Origin: Nipponacmea schrenckii
Lineage: Eukaryota; Mollusca; Gastropoda; Lottiidae
Reading direction: 5' to 3'
DNA: 64,000 nt
Assembly (NCBI GenBank): GCA_030562195.1
Contig: JAUJPP010000007.1
Location: 930,001-994,000 of the forward strand
Shown here: positions 25,878-37,899 of the stretch, in pieces
Numbering within the stretch: the first letter of the stretch is position 1
Layout: the number at the start of each line of letters is the position of its first letter
Translations under genes and position numbers: made by a program
Notes under the pieces: generated by a model
The model's database searches: none
What the model was told of the DNA's origin: nothing
The model's input: only the letters and a program-made list of their open reading frames with translations

Positions 25878-26881
25878 ATGCTATAGTGTTTATTTACTAT
25901 TGTCTTATCTTTTCTTCAGCGCATTTTTATATAATATATTACATTGAATGATGTTAATCACATTTTATGTAACATTGACATGACATATAGTCACACCCAC
26001 TAAGATTTCATGTTCTCCAAATATCTGCAGATGCATTTAGTCGCATGTTGAAGATGTCAATAAATCAAAGTGTATCATATAAAATCGCATGACATGCTAA
26101 TTAATATTTGAAACATATATTGAACCTTTTTCTAATATGCAATTTATTTTTTTTTTCATTAAAACAAGCAAAAAATCATGAAATAATATCTTGTGACAAT
26201 TTCAATATTCCGAATCAAGGATATTGAAAATATTGATAATTTTAAATGCACAAAAGTGTTGTTTATCCTATACAAATAGTATCATATCTGAAACCATATT
26301 CCGTAATTAATCACTTATCAATATCATATAGATTTATTTTGTATTGCAGCTTCACAATTTTAGTGAAGTATCAGCATTAAAAGCATCCAATAAAAAGTGT
26401 TTAATTATTCATTATATCAAAACACATTGAGATTTTATACAATATGTTTGGGATGTTGATTATTATAGCCAAAAGTTGATATCAAATTTTTTAAATTACC
26501 TGTAGATTTCAGTGTTTTAGATCATAGAATCTCTTTCAAGAAAGCTTGCCTCAAGCCTGGAAATAATTCTTGATAGGCCATCTGACATGTTGTCAGAGAC
26601 TAATAAGTTTCTATTTGACATTGCTGGACAAATACAAAATTTTGCATTTCATATCCTTCTTAATAGATTTTCAAGCATGAGTAGGAGTTTTACTTGAGTA
26701 CATTAATTATAGCTGAAAATCCAAATGAAAAGTTAGGTTTTCAGGATTATTTATCTATCAGTTGTATTTCTGTATCTTTTCTTAATTGAAAAGACATGAA
26801 AGAGCTGGATGAGCTAGGTGATTAAGCTGATAAAGATGTAACACACATAAAAAAAAATATTCAGATTTATTTTAACAGTAC
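25878..26881. other. Intergenic stretch, no gene seen
   Basis: Very AT-rich. No repeat array, transposon end or exon-like frame recognised. Confidence 0.4.
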
Positions 26882-26954
26882 CCTTTTTCTTGCCTTTGAC
26901 AACTTCGCCATTTTGATTGTATTTGACAATTCTTTCTGTTTTTATCGGCTTCAT
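26882..26954 (-). CDS. Candidate first coding exon, unknown basic protein
   Basis: From an ATG at 26954 the minus strand reads MKPIKTERIVKYNQNGEVVK and then GKKK, after which AAGG is followed by gtactg, a usable splice donor. The charged, low-complexity but not AT-simple composition differs from the neighbouring DNA, and the start context (gacaATG) is reasonable. I recognise no family. No downstream exon was identified, and the 25-bp array lies in the expected direction. It could be chance. Confidence 0.22.
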
Positions 26955-27002
26955 TGTCTCTTATTTGACACGATGAGTTACTTGATTCTTTGTTTTTGTC
27001 AG

Positions 27003-27046
27003 ATGACGAAGATGAGAAGAAGGAAGTGTTCATGCTGGACATTTAA
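27003..27046 (+). CDS. Candidate acidic terminal exon
   Basis: A good acceptor (tttgtttttgtcag) is followed by a short segment that, in the frame entered after one borrowed base, reads DDEDEKKEVFMLDI and then TAA. A short acidic C-terminus of this type is common in nuclear proteins. No upstream exon was found, so support is weak. Confidence 0.18.
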
Positions 27047-28301
27047 ATTAATTAAGGAATTCTGCCATTGATATCTCTATAGAAACTGCATATTCCAGTA
27101 AAACAAATCCAAAGGCAATCTAAAAATTGACATAAGACCTCTCATAGCGATATAAGTGGTAATATAAATAAAGATGAAATATTTTTTAATTCTTATCAAC
27201 ATCATTTAAATTATAAACATAAAATTATTAAAATTATTGATCACTTGGAAATTTATAATAAGTTCACTTTATTAGTTTTAAATACAATTTGGACAACAAT
27301 TTTGATTGTATTTTACATATGCCTTTGATTTGAATATCGTGATGTGGCATGACATCGTTGTTTAAATAATTGACCAATCGCCATGATAAAATCACAAATT
27401 TTCATGTTTACACCAACAATATAATGATCACGCTGAGGTTAATAGAAACGGCTATGTGACTTGGATGAAAACAAAAATGGCTTTTGATGATGATCAATTC
27501 CGCGGATAAAAGGTCGGTCAATGTGCACGTGCAGTAATCCGTTCACGGCATGCTTCGCACTTACACTACAAAAATCTACAGAATTTGATCTGATAACAAT
27601 TCTGTGGCCCAGAATTGAAAACATTCTGAGATTGATTAAATTTTGCAATGGTTTAATTTCAAAAAGAAAGAACAATATTTTTATTTATTCACATTATCTT
27701 GTTTTCATTCTCAGATTATCAGTGCTCACTCACAGAGCACAAAGTCAACTTGAATAATGGAGATCCAAATTTGAGAGAGTTGTAGAGGAATATGTTATTA
27801 CATGGCCATTTCATCACAGTTTTGAATCATTGAAAGGAATATCTCAATTTGACAACATACATAAATATACTAATTTTCACTAGGTCAGAACAGTTAACGA
27901 AAAAGAACCCCAAGAAGAGATCAAAACACAGAGCCTCTAACATTCAGCAGCATTCCGCGAACGTCAATATTAATAGATCAGGACAGGTAATTACTTTAAA
28001 AAATTTCATTGCAAGAAAAATGTGATGTCAACCATGTGATTTCATCAATATACACAAGTGAAGGTTTGATTAAATTTTATTTAAATCATTCTTAATCTTT
28101 TCTATCTATACTGCTCGTGCTTTTTAACCACAGTTCCTCCATGAGTTTCATAGAAGTTGATAACAAGATAAAAACAACATATGTCAATTTATAACAAGGA
28201 TCAGAATGGGAAAATATTTGCCAGGGCAATGACTATCATGCTGTCAATGTACTACATGTACTTAGAGTTGCTAGTTTACATTTACACATTTGCTTTTTCA
28301 G

Positions 28302-28558
28302 GGTCAAACAAAGCTAGTCATGGGTTCCAATTTCGGTCTGAATGTGAAGACTGGAATAAGCAATCTTTCCTCATTATTCCAATGAACCATACTGAAAAGG
28401 GTTATGAAAATAATTTTGCAAAGATCAATGTGATTGCATTCATAAACTTGCTCGATAGAAAACAAACTTATGCACATGGGTACATGATAAAAGCTTCTTC
28501 GTTTACAGTAGATGAAATCTTAGGATTATACAATATAACAGTTGTTAACCTGACATAG
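28302..28558 (+). CDS. Candidate terminal exon or hypothetical ORF
   Basis: A pyrimidine-rich acceptor (atttgctttttcag) opens an 85-codon segment that ends with TAG at 28556-28558. The peptide has varied composition, one cysteine, several aromatic residues and three possible N-glycosylation sites (NHT, NIT, NLT), which would fit a secreted or extracellular domain. The frame stays open upstream to an ATG at 28181 without the splice. No family was recognised. Confidence 0.25.
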
Positions 28559-31500
28559 TGCCTTTCTTATACATTAGAAATCTCAACCCTAGAATATTTA
28601 TATAAGTCCATTGGACCATCTACCCTTGGTAGGACCAGACATCAATTAATGACAGAACTGTTGAGAACAAATGACAGGGTTTCCGGACTGTAACAGATGT
28701 TTGATAGATGATCGCATGTTCTTCACCACAGACAACACTGACAGACTTAGATATCCTTCTTACATCTAACTATTGTTAATCAAGTGTTGAATTGGACAAA
28801 ACGTAATTTTCAGCAGATAAAATTATATGAATTGCGGTTCTTGTCTTATTGCCTGATAACAGCATCTGGTAGTTATAAACACAAACAAAAGCTTAACATA
28901 ATCTTTTTACAATCTACCAATTTGATCATCAATGATTGATAAACTTGTGCCCAAAATTTACATTTTCAGGTCTATTATTTGTGCACAATAAAGAATTCTG
29001 AATATGTTCAAAATCTGCTATGGCTTCTTCAATGATAAATTTTACATTTAAAATCTCTTCCGATACTTCAATTATATCTACTTGATAGAAAAAAATGTAT
29101 CTGGAAAATAGTTCTCATCAATGCAGAGCAGCTGTTCAAACTTTTTAACAGCGATTGAAAATAAAATATCAAGTTAGCCCTGAAGCTTTCAAAATGTTTT
29201 GAAAATCATTCAAAATATCATTTGTCCAAGATGCTTTTTTTGAATTATCTGATGATGTCAATATTACAATAGAGTTGTTGTTGCGATTTTTCATGCTGCC
29301 TGAAGCCTGTAAAACCTAGACTAGATTAACACAAGTTCTAAATAATAATTATTGAAAAATATTTTGTGTTGACCAATTGTATTTGTTTATTTAAAGTTTT
29401 CCTGTGTATTTATCTATTTGTAAATTACTTCATTGTTCTTACTTCAACCCGCCATTGAGAAGTTTGTGGAATTTGCAACTGACAATGTTCTGAATTTCAT
29501 AGTGTCAGTTACATGAGTATTTTTAACATATGTTGATTTGGAAGATTGATTTATTTGTTGAATAACATGAAAATTATTTTTTACAGACTACAAAGTAACA
29601 AAAGGAGCTTATGTATCATCATGATATATCAACAGAATATGGTATGAAACTTTTGCTGAATGTTCACAATTTGTTAATACTGTTAATCTATATTGGTAGT
29701 TACTGGGGAAATTTTGTAACTCAAAAGAGTTTACTAGATACCAATCAAACCAAACAATAAATTCTGATTTCTAAAAAGAGAACTAACAATGAAAGGAGGT
29801 CTGCATGAGTCTGTTTTGGCAGCTGTTGTATCATAATCAAACTTTCCAAGCAGTAGTTATTGTGCAACAGTTAATTGTATTAAAACTGTATAACTGTTTA
29901 CATTAAAATAAATAAAATGACACTTAGCTTGTATTCTGTCAATCTTATAATAGATACTACAATGTTAGTAACAAAGATGTGACTGTAGTCATACATGCTA
30001 GATCTTCTACAAACTCTGGTTGTTATGTGGAGTCAAACACAGATCATTGAGTGAAATTCAAAGTTCTCAACAGAGCTCACCAGAATCCTCTAATCATTGT
30101 CTTCAGTAGCAGATTTTGTTTTTCCTTTGAGATTTGATCATAAACTTGATGATAGAGTATTTGTGGTGTTAACTGTGAACAGTTATCTATGTGACAACAA
30201 TTCAAGGAATCTGTTCTCTATATTTTTACATTATCAATTGAGTTTCAATCATTAATAAGAAGACTTGATTCCTTTAAAGATTGGATGATAAGCAATCACG
30301 GTCATATTATTTCACTTCAAACTGTTTAAGCATGATAATCTGTATAAAAAACTTAGTCAATATATGCAAAGAACATAAATTTGAAATAGTCACCAACAAG
30401 ATATAATATTTCAACAATATTAAAATTACCTTAATTGGCTAAAATACCAAGAAATAGAAGTTGCCTTTAGTTTAACTGCTTTCAATTTAATCAAGCAGTC
30501 TATGCTTTTTTTTCAATACGAGGTCAATTTAGAAGGTTAAGAGGTTTATAAAAGGGTTTTATATTGTCTGAATCTTTTATATCATCTTGTTAATTTTATT
30601 GAAGATTCTCAATTCTCAAATAAAGTACAAGTACTTGCCAGTAACAGTTATGTTCATTGTGGTTTGCCTTGATCTGGTTTAATATCTCATTGAAAAGTGG
30701 CTGTGAATTTACAAGCACGTACACTTGCAATAGAGAATAGATAATAATAATGTCCACAAAAGGCTCATCAGCAATTCTCAATAGATGTATTAAAAGCAAA
30801 GATACACTTCTACATAAATAGTACAATGACATAGAACACAGCGGAACGCTAGAAGTGGGTATAATACAACAACATTTAAAAAATTCATTTGACAATAAAA
30901 TAAACATCTCCATAGATAATAACCAGCCATCTCATGTAAGACTCAAAGTTCATCAAGAACAAACTAAATCATTCCAATATTACATTTTAATGGCTATGTA
31001 GCTTTAAGTTTTAAATATGATGTCCCAGATGAGGAAGGTGCCAATTTACAGATTTTTTTGAATACATATCAAATTAATACATTAATATAGTGTAAAGAAA
31101 CATTTGGAACAAATTGCTATTTTGACTTCAAGCCAATCATATTTTATTTTAACATATTTGAAGTGTCTAGATTAGTTCATATTTTAGTTTTTAGATTAGT
31201 TTTTATTAGTCCCAATGTGATGAACATTTAAAAAAAATTTATTGTCATCAAATATTCTGTTTGTCTATCTTCTAACATTTATCTACTGCTCATTTTAAAG
31301 GCTACGGTACAGTTCTTGTCATTTTGATTATGCTTAATATCCATTTTCATGATGTTCAGATCATATCAGTGATTTTCAGCATTTGACAAATTGCACAGGT
31401 ACAATATATTGCTGAAACTACTAATTTTGGGATTATACTTTCCAGACTACAGTTATTGACTGAATTGGAGGTTATGCCGTTTTTTTTTAAATACATCTAA

Positions 31501-33682
31501 ATAATCCATTAGCATGAAACATGTTTATTGTGTAGCTTGTGATAGGGCTTTACACCAATAATTTACTAAAATACTGCTTATCAAGAAAAAATAAACAAAT
31601 ATTACAAATATACAATGACTTATAATATTTCAATCAGATTGAGAATAATGTGCTGGATGGTGTATTATAATCAGCTGGATTTGACCATGACATGGTATGA
31701 GACATGTGAACACATTAATCCCCTACTTATCTTGGAATAAAAACCATCATTAAATGATCACCACTGATTATTATTAACTTGATATCAGAATTTGTTATTG
31801 TGTTTTTATCTATTTCTTTCTTTAATGTAGTGGGATGGATTTAATTAAAAGATAACATTGAAGGTACATTACAGAAGGTTTTATAACAGATCCCAAGATA
31901 CCTACCAAAAGTAGGTTGTATAAGAAGTAGAGATGGCAATGATAGTAAGTTCATAGTTGCTATCCTAAATATATATATTGTGTTGATATTTGTATCCAAA
32001 TTCAATCAAGCATAAAAAAAAACGTCATGAAGACTCCAAAAATTTTAATCATTATCAGAATTTCATCATCCTTACCTTGTTATTAACAGAGAAATACAAA
32101 AACAATACTTCAAAGATTAAAACAAACCATAAAAGAGGATAAATATTATTGCAAACAATACATTTCTTGGGGTCCCAACTATCTGTCTAGAGTAGGGGGA
32201 CACAGCAAACCACACGTTTTTACAAATTATAGAAACAATTCCTTCATTTTTATTACCCTTCCAAACATATACATACAGCAACCATTGAACTACCATACTA
32301 AGAACCATCAAAAGTGTTTAATGTAAATGTTAATGTAAAAACACACAATCCCAACGAAAAACAATGTGACAAGTAATACGGTGCTGTTTTTTGCTGGAAA
32401 ATTAACTTAAAAAAGAAATATACAGTTACAATCATCTGGTTGGTCATTTATTGATCTTAAATTTTGCTTTATTATTCAATCACATTATTGTATTTCTTAA
32501 AATCTGGATTTTATCTTGAAAAATATGGCCGCTAAATCATTAATTTCATAGGATTGATCACAGAAACTATTGACCAAATGTTATCGTCCTTGATTTCATG
32601 AAAATCTTCAGAATATTGAGAAATATGATTCCAATATCTAAAAAAAACCATGATATATGATGAGTAATCTACTTTATGACAGGCTAATCTGACAAATATT
32701 CCTTGCCTTACAGAACCAGTGGAAAGCCGATTAAACAGTAAGTTGATACAATCCCTTTAGAAAGAATAATATCCGTAAAGGAAGAAAGCTTATTGAAATA
32801 GAACAATCAGCCATGAGATAGGAGTTAATAATATGAAATTTAAAAGTTATACTTCAATAACAAGACATTCTGTTCTCAATAGATTGAAGGTAACTGAAAC
32901 AAAGCTGATACTGAGAGATTATTTCACAATTAATTCTGAATGAATTAAAGTTTACAAACAAATTATTCAAATCTCTTGTTATTAGAGAATACTGATATTT
33001 ATCAAACATGCTTATTTTGTCTTTTGTCTTTTGATCAAAATGGATTTTCCTCAAACAGTGCCTCATTCCTAAGATAGAGAGGTATTAGATTTGATAAATG
33101 AGTTGAACTTTTTAAGACATTATATTAAACACTTGATTCTTAGTAAATGGTAAAAAAAAGATTCACAATATAATGGTGCTTATTAACATAACATTTTTTG
33201 ATCAATATAATACAATTTTAACACAGAATTGAGCAAAAAAAAATAATAATAAAATTATAAGTGGAAATTGAATGAAAAAAAGAACTGATGTAGTCAAGAA
33301 AACTAGAACATCTAGAAACTTGAATGCACTAATGTGATTAGTTTGAATTATCATGTATTATCACCATCACAATTCATTTCAATTTACATTTCACTTGTCA
33401 TGATCAATCATATAATCATTTTAACTCATGCTTCAAAATTCAATTTTAAAACTCTATTTATTCTTAAATAAAAATTGAAAGGACAAATTTTTAAATGAAC
33501 CATCTGTACTTGCTTGGACAGGGAAGTGGCTGAGGAGGTATGTTTCCTTATCAGAAGCCGAAATTAAAAATAAAATATGTTAAGACTGAATTTGAATCAT
33601 TTGGTGTGTTTTTCATTTTTTGTAAAAATGAAAAACAATATATAAGTCTCAACTTCAATATGTGTATTGTTCTTTAGTTTTC
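28559..33682. other. Long AT-rich non-coding stretch
   Basis: Over 5 kb with no exon, transposon end or tandem repeat that I could support. The longest frame (30596-30913, minus, 105 codons) has no motif and no splice signals suggesting use. Confidence 0.45.
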
Positions 33683-33930
33683 TTATAAGAGCTTTAGCCT
33701 CAAGATCTTGTGCTGCTCTGAGAACCTGTCAATGAAATCATCTAGGTTTATGGACGCAGTGAGTCCTCGCTCAATATGCAAGACTCTAAGATCGCTTAAT
33801 CGAGTGTTTGTCATTGCATTCCTCAAATAAGTTTTGTCAGCTTTAAACAAGAAAAGCTGCATTTGCAAGCCGATGATGATACTGGAATTGCAATTCTGAT
33901 TTTGTAAAGACGAAATAATGCACTGAAAAC
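33683..33930 (-). pseudogene. hAT transposase C-terminal dimerisation domain, frameshifted remnant
   Basis: Reading the minus strand from about 33927, one frame gives 'LFRLYKIRIAIPVSSSACKC' and 'SFSCLKLTK', which matches the hAT C-terminal (Dimer_Tnp_hAT) core where IPVSSA.CERSFS.LKL.KTYLR is typical. A single-base change near 33837 shifts the frame. The other frame (33868-33683) then continues 'KTYLRNAMTNTRLSDLRVLH' and 'NLDDFIDRFSEQHK', the usual end of ZMYM/hAT-like transposases, and stops. The part upstream (33931-34060) is too degraded to read as catalytic domain. The ERSFS motif is altered to KCSFS. This is a dead fossil of an autonomous hAT element. Confidence 0.85.
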
Positions 33931-33960
33931 CTTCTGATAAGGATCTAAAAATGCGGTAAA

Positions 33961-35725
33961 CTTTAACAGCGTTTTTGGTTGACCTTCCCCAAATTTGTTA
34001 ATTCGCGCTCTATAAGACGTTCAGAAAGTGTTGTTTTCCCTCCCATGCTTGTACCAACCATTTTGTTAGATCACTACTGATACTAACGACAACTGCATAT
34101 AATGACGTAATGGTAGGCCTACTGTCTTTAATGATTATGGTGGGCACAAGTGTGGTCTTGGCAAAACAGCCAAGAATAACTTGAAGCATGTAAATTGTAA
34201 TTGGAGTCATGTATTAAATTAATGCAAACAATCCTGCAATCACGTAAACAATATTTAGGGATAATTTATTTTATCACCGGTTTTACACACACATCTATTC
34301 CACACATGCACCGACTGATATCATTTGGAGGGGTAAGCAAGGGGGCAAGGGTTCCATGTGGGGGCTCTAGAAACCCTACCTTTTCCCTCCCCCCCAACTT
34401 CTATATCATTGAGTATTTAATTTTCATTTGTTTTGCAAAACATTGATTTGTACCTCTTACCACACTTCATGTCATACAAATATTTGTGAGAATGCAACAA
34501 ATCAATTCTATATCTAAAACACAGGGACAATTGAGACAGGCCATGAAAGGCTTGAGCCCATGTGCTCCACAAAACTGGTACAACCTTAGCAGTTGTCCCC
34601 CATTTAGTCCGTCTGCCCCCTATTTATTATTTTCCTGATCTCGGCAGTGCCATTAAGACACCATTTCAATCCAACACCATTAAAATTTCTGAATCATTTT
34701 GTTGTAGCCATTTTCTCTTTAAAATATTTGTAAATAAATATAACAAATGGAATGGTTTTACAACTTTGACTCTTTCCTATAAAATTTGTTTTACATAAAT
34801 GTGGCAAAAGATTTTATTCAATAAGCTACTTATAATTTGATTGTTTGAAAGCTTAGTGGGAAAGCCATCAAACATTCAAACACAATATCAACAATTAGTG
34901 TAAACAATAACATGCCATAAATTGGTCACAAACAGTGCCATAGCTTTTATGCTATAAAGTTAGTTTGACAAAACAAATTAATTGATATATTTATTAGTAA
35001 TAAGACTTGTGTTTTTTGCATGGTAATATAATAAATAGATACTATGCTATATACATCCAAACTGACATTTTCTTTCAATAATAATATATTTTTAAAATCT
35101 GTTATAAACTTTAGATTAAATGATATACAAAGCAATTATCTGATCATTTTAATAAGAGAACTGAGACAGGAATGGTCCAGGTATGTACAGATTAATATTA
35201 ATATTCCATGATTGTAAATTTGGCTGATTATTATAATAAAAGGTACAAATCTTTCTTTTAATACTACCAATATGTTTGTAAAAAAAAATAATTCAATACT
35301 TTGTTTCATTGGGTGAACAGAAAATTGAAGATGGATTCCTGTCACAGGATGGGCTTTTTTCAAAATTAACATTCCCAGCTTCAAATTTCTCATGTTTCTC
35401 TATACAATAAGCTACCAAAATCAGACTCATAATTTAAAATAAGAGATGGATATAATGAAATGTTACAAAATAAATATATTAAACAAATACTACTGCATTT
35501 TCAAATTCACAACAACAGATCAATCTTTGAATCAATCTTGACCTTATTAAATGAAGAACAGCCACTCCAGATTTCTATAATGAATGAATGGTACATGGTT
35601 AAAATTACTTATCTAATGTAGTGGTATGTTGTGATTTTAAACCACCAAAGAGAACAACCTATTATCATTATACAAATCTTCATCAAGTCTTTCAATTTAT
35701 CATCCTATTCTTTTTCTATTTCCAG
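33961..35725. other. Intergenic stretch upstream of the divergent GPCR
   Basis: Contains a G-rich run followed by a C-rich run (34330-34400) typical of decayed hAT-type repeats, but no boundaries could be fixed. Short frames on both strands lack motifs. The last 30 bases are the pyrimidine-rich acceptor (ctattctttttctatttccag, ending 35725) of the GPCR exon. Confidence 0.4.
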
Positions 35726-35729
35726 AAGA

Positions 35730-37772
35730 ATGGGAGAAATAGTTTTTGAAAGTTCAAGTGGCAAGTTCATTATCCTTGCTGTCATTCAGGCATTGTTTAT
35801 TATATTGACAACATTCAGTAATTTAATATCGTGGATGGTAGGGCGAGTCATCTTGACTCCCAACATCATATTCAAACAACTTTTTCTGGGACTTGTGTTG
35901 ACACAGTTTATCAATCTTGTCTTCACTGAAACTTTTAATTTAATTGTTTTAGCCATCGGTGATTGGAATCTGGGAAAAAATGTGTGTACCTTTTCAATTA
36001 ATGTTTCAATGTCATCAGAAACGATGTCGTCTTGGCTTTTGGCACTCCTTCTGCTAGATGGTTATATAAAATCACGATTCAGCGAACAATACAAATATTG
36101 GTATAAAAAACGATTAACTATTATTAGTTGTGTAATTTGGTTAGGACTATTTATTATAATTTTACCAGTAAACTCAGTGATATCAGTTGGTGCCTTTCAT
36201 TTTGATAACACAACAAACACCTGGCATTGTCATCTACCACAGCAGGTATCAACAACTATTGTCAATTTCTTCATTGATTTTCTTTTTCCTATCATTTTGT
36301 CGATGTGGCTTTTTATTAACTTTAAATACTATGTCAAGAAGAACAAAATTATAACTCAGCATTTGGATAAAGCAAGTCCGGAACTAACAGATGATTTAAG
36401 CAGTGTGGAATCCAATCGACCAAAGACACCATGGAGTACAGCATGGCGTGATAAGATTGAAGAAAAGATTAATGATGGACCGAATAACACTCTGCCACCA
36501 ATTTGTACAATTTATCCATTCATGCAAAAACCAGCAATGATATCAATCAAATCACAAAATGAGCAAAAAATTGACAGCAATCATATAACAGATTACACTG
36601 CCAAAATAAATCGAAAATCAAGCTTTTCTGCAGCTGATGTGACCTCATTATCAAATGATGGATTGCAGAGATTTCAGAGACCTAGTTTACCAGACATTCG
36701 TGACTCTTTACAATTTCAATCATCTACTCCTGTTGAAGCCTGGCACAGTATCATTCAATTTCATAAACAACAAAACAAGGCTGGAGTAGACAATAGACCA
36801 GCTAAATTAGATGAGGTTCAATCATTGCATGGAAACTCAAATTCTGGATCACCCGATGACACCAGCTCAAATCTATTACAACTTGATGTGAAGAAATTAG
36901 GAGTTGAGTTGTTCCAGAAGTCAAATGAGTTATCTCTGACAGATCATGACAAAGCAACAAGTACATGTGATGATAATGTTAGGGAAAAATATAATGGACA
37001 GTTGACAAGTTCTGAGGAAAAAGACACTACAGAGTCTCTTAAGACAATATCAGATGAAAATCAGCACATGGTTAGAAGATTAAACGTGAAATCAGTGAGT
37101 TTGACAGATATTAATGACGTTCATGAGAATGGTGATTGTAAAAAATGGGAATCAGCTCAGTGTGACACAAATTCAATCCCATGTTTTACTCCCAATAATC
37201 GCTCTAATAGTTTAGATAATACCCAAACCACTGATCACTTCACTGATAAAAACAAGCAAATTCATCATGAAAAGAATAAATTAAGGAAAAAGAGAAGAAA
37301 AGGTGATGGAATTTATCCAAAGAAAGAGGGAAGAGATTCAGATAATAATTCAATAGATTTTGAAATATTAGATTATCAAACAAGTACAACATTAAGACGG
37401 AAAAAAAGCAATGTTCCTTATTTCCTGACTAAAATCAAGAAAGCATGGTTTAAGAAATCAATCACATCTTCTGATTATGAAATGAATGAATTCTATACTG
37501 ATGAATATGAAGAAAATGGTCATTTAATAAACATATATTTAGTTTTGATAATGATTTATCAGTTCCTTGCATTACCCAAAGTATGTCTTCAATTTTATCT
37601 GTCTTCATGTTCTGAGTGTACTACTGACTTTATTGTGTTGTACTGTCTCAACCTTATAGAAAGAATTCCTCAAATTGTCTCACCAATTTTAATAGTATAT
37701 CTTCATCCACCTTTTAATGTTATTATGATGTATTTTTTGTCTTGGTTTAAGTGTCAATGTAACAAAAAATAA
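35730..37772 (+). CDS. Divergent orphan class A-like GPCR with very long third loop (680 aa)
   Basis: Seven hydrophobic segments fit a GPCR: TM1 about 12-35, TM2 about 46-74, TM3 about 88-110, TM4 about 128-150, TM5 about 172-200, TM6 and TM7 in the last 80 residues. WNLG then C86 before TM3, and C167 (TWHC) in the second extracellular loop, keep the class A disulphide. W137 in TM4 and P187 in TM5 are also kept. Missing are the TM2 aspartate, DRY (D110-G-Y-I-K instead) and NPxxY (SPILIVY instead). About 385 residues, charged and Ser/Thr/Asn-rich with several basic clusters, separate TM5 from TM6. The frame is open upstream to 35631, but a strong acceptor ends at 35725, four bases before this ATG, so I take 35730 as the start after a leader intron. 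Ligand and subfamily are unknown. Confidence 0.82.
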   Translation: MGEIVFESSSGKFIILAVIQALFIILTTFSNLISWMVGRVILTPNIIFKQLFLGLVLTQFINLVFTETFNLIVLAIGDWNLGKNVCTFSINVSMSSETMSSWLLALLLLDGYIKSRFSEQYKYWYKKRLTIISCVIWLGLFIIILPVNSVISVGAFHFDNTTNTWHCHLPQQVSTTIVNFFIDFLFPIILSMWLFINFKYYVKKNKIITQHLDKASPELTDDLSSVESNRPKTPWSTAWRDKIEEKINDGPNNTLPPICTIYPFMQKPAMISIKSQNEQKIDSNHITDYTAKINRKSSFSAADVTSLSNDGLQRFQRPSLPDIRDSLQFQSSTPVEAWHSIIQFHKQQNKAGVDNRPAKLDEVQSLHGNSNSGSPDDTSSNLLQLDVKKLGVELFQKSNELSLTDHDKATSTCDDNVREKYNGQLTSSEEKDTTESLKTISDENQHMVRRLNVKSVSLTDINDVHENGDCKKWESAQCDTNSIPCFTPNNRSNSLDNTQTTDHFTDKNKQIHHEKNKLRKKRRKGDGIYPKKEGRDSDNNSIDFEILDYQTSTTLRRKKSNVPYFLTKIKKAWFKKSITSSDYEMNEFYTDEYEENGHLINIYLVLIMIYQFLALPKVCLQFYLSSCSECTTDFIVLYCLNLIERIPQIVSPILIVYLHPPFNVIMMYFLSWFKCQCNKK

Positions 37773-37893
37773 TTTTTGTATTTAGTATTTCAACATATAA
37801 TTGATTTTCTGTAATGAATGAATTAGCATGCATTGATCTGATATTACACTGCGCTAGACACTTAAATTATTGCATTTGTTGTTTTTTTAACCA

Positions 37894-37899
37894 AATAAA
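37894..37899 (+). terminator. Candidate polyadenylation signal for the divergent GPCR
   Basis: AATAAA about 120 bases after the stop codon, in an AT-rich tail; typical distance and strand. Confidence 0.5.

Noticed and set aside
30596..30913. 105-aa minus-strand frame
   Set aside because: No motif, no splice context and AT-driven composition; most likely chance.
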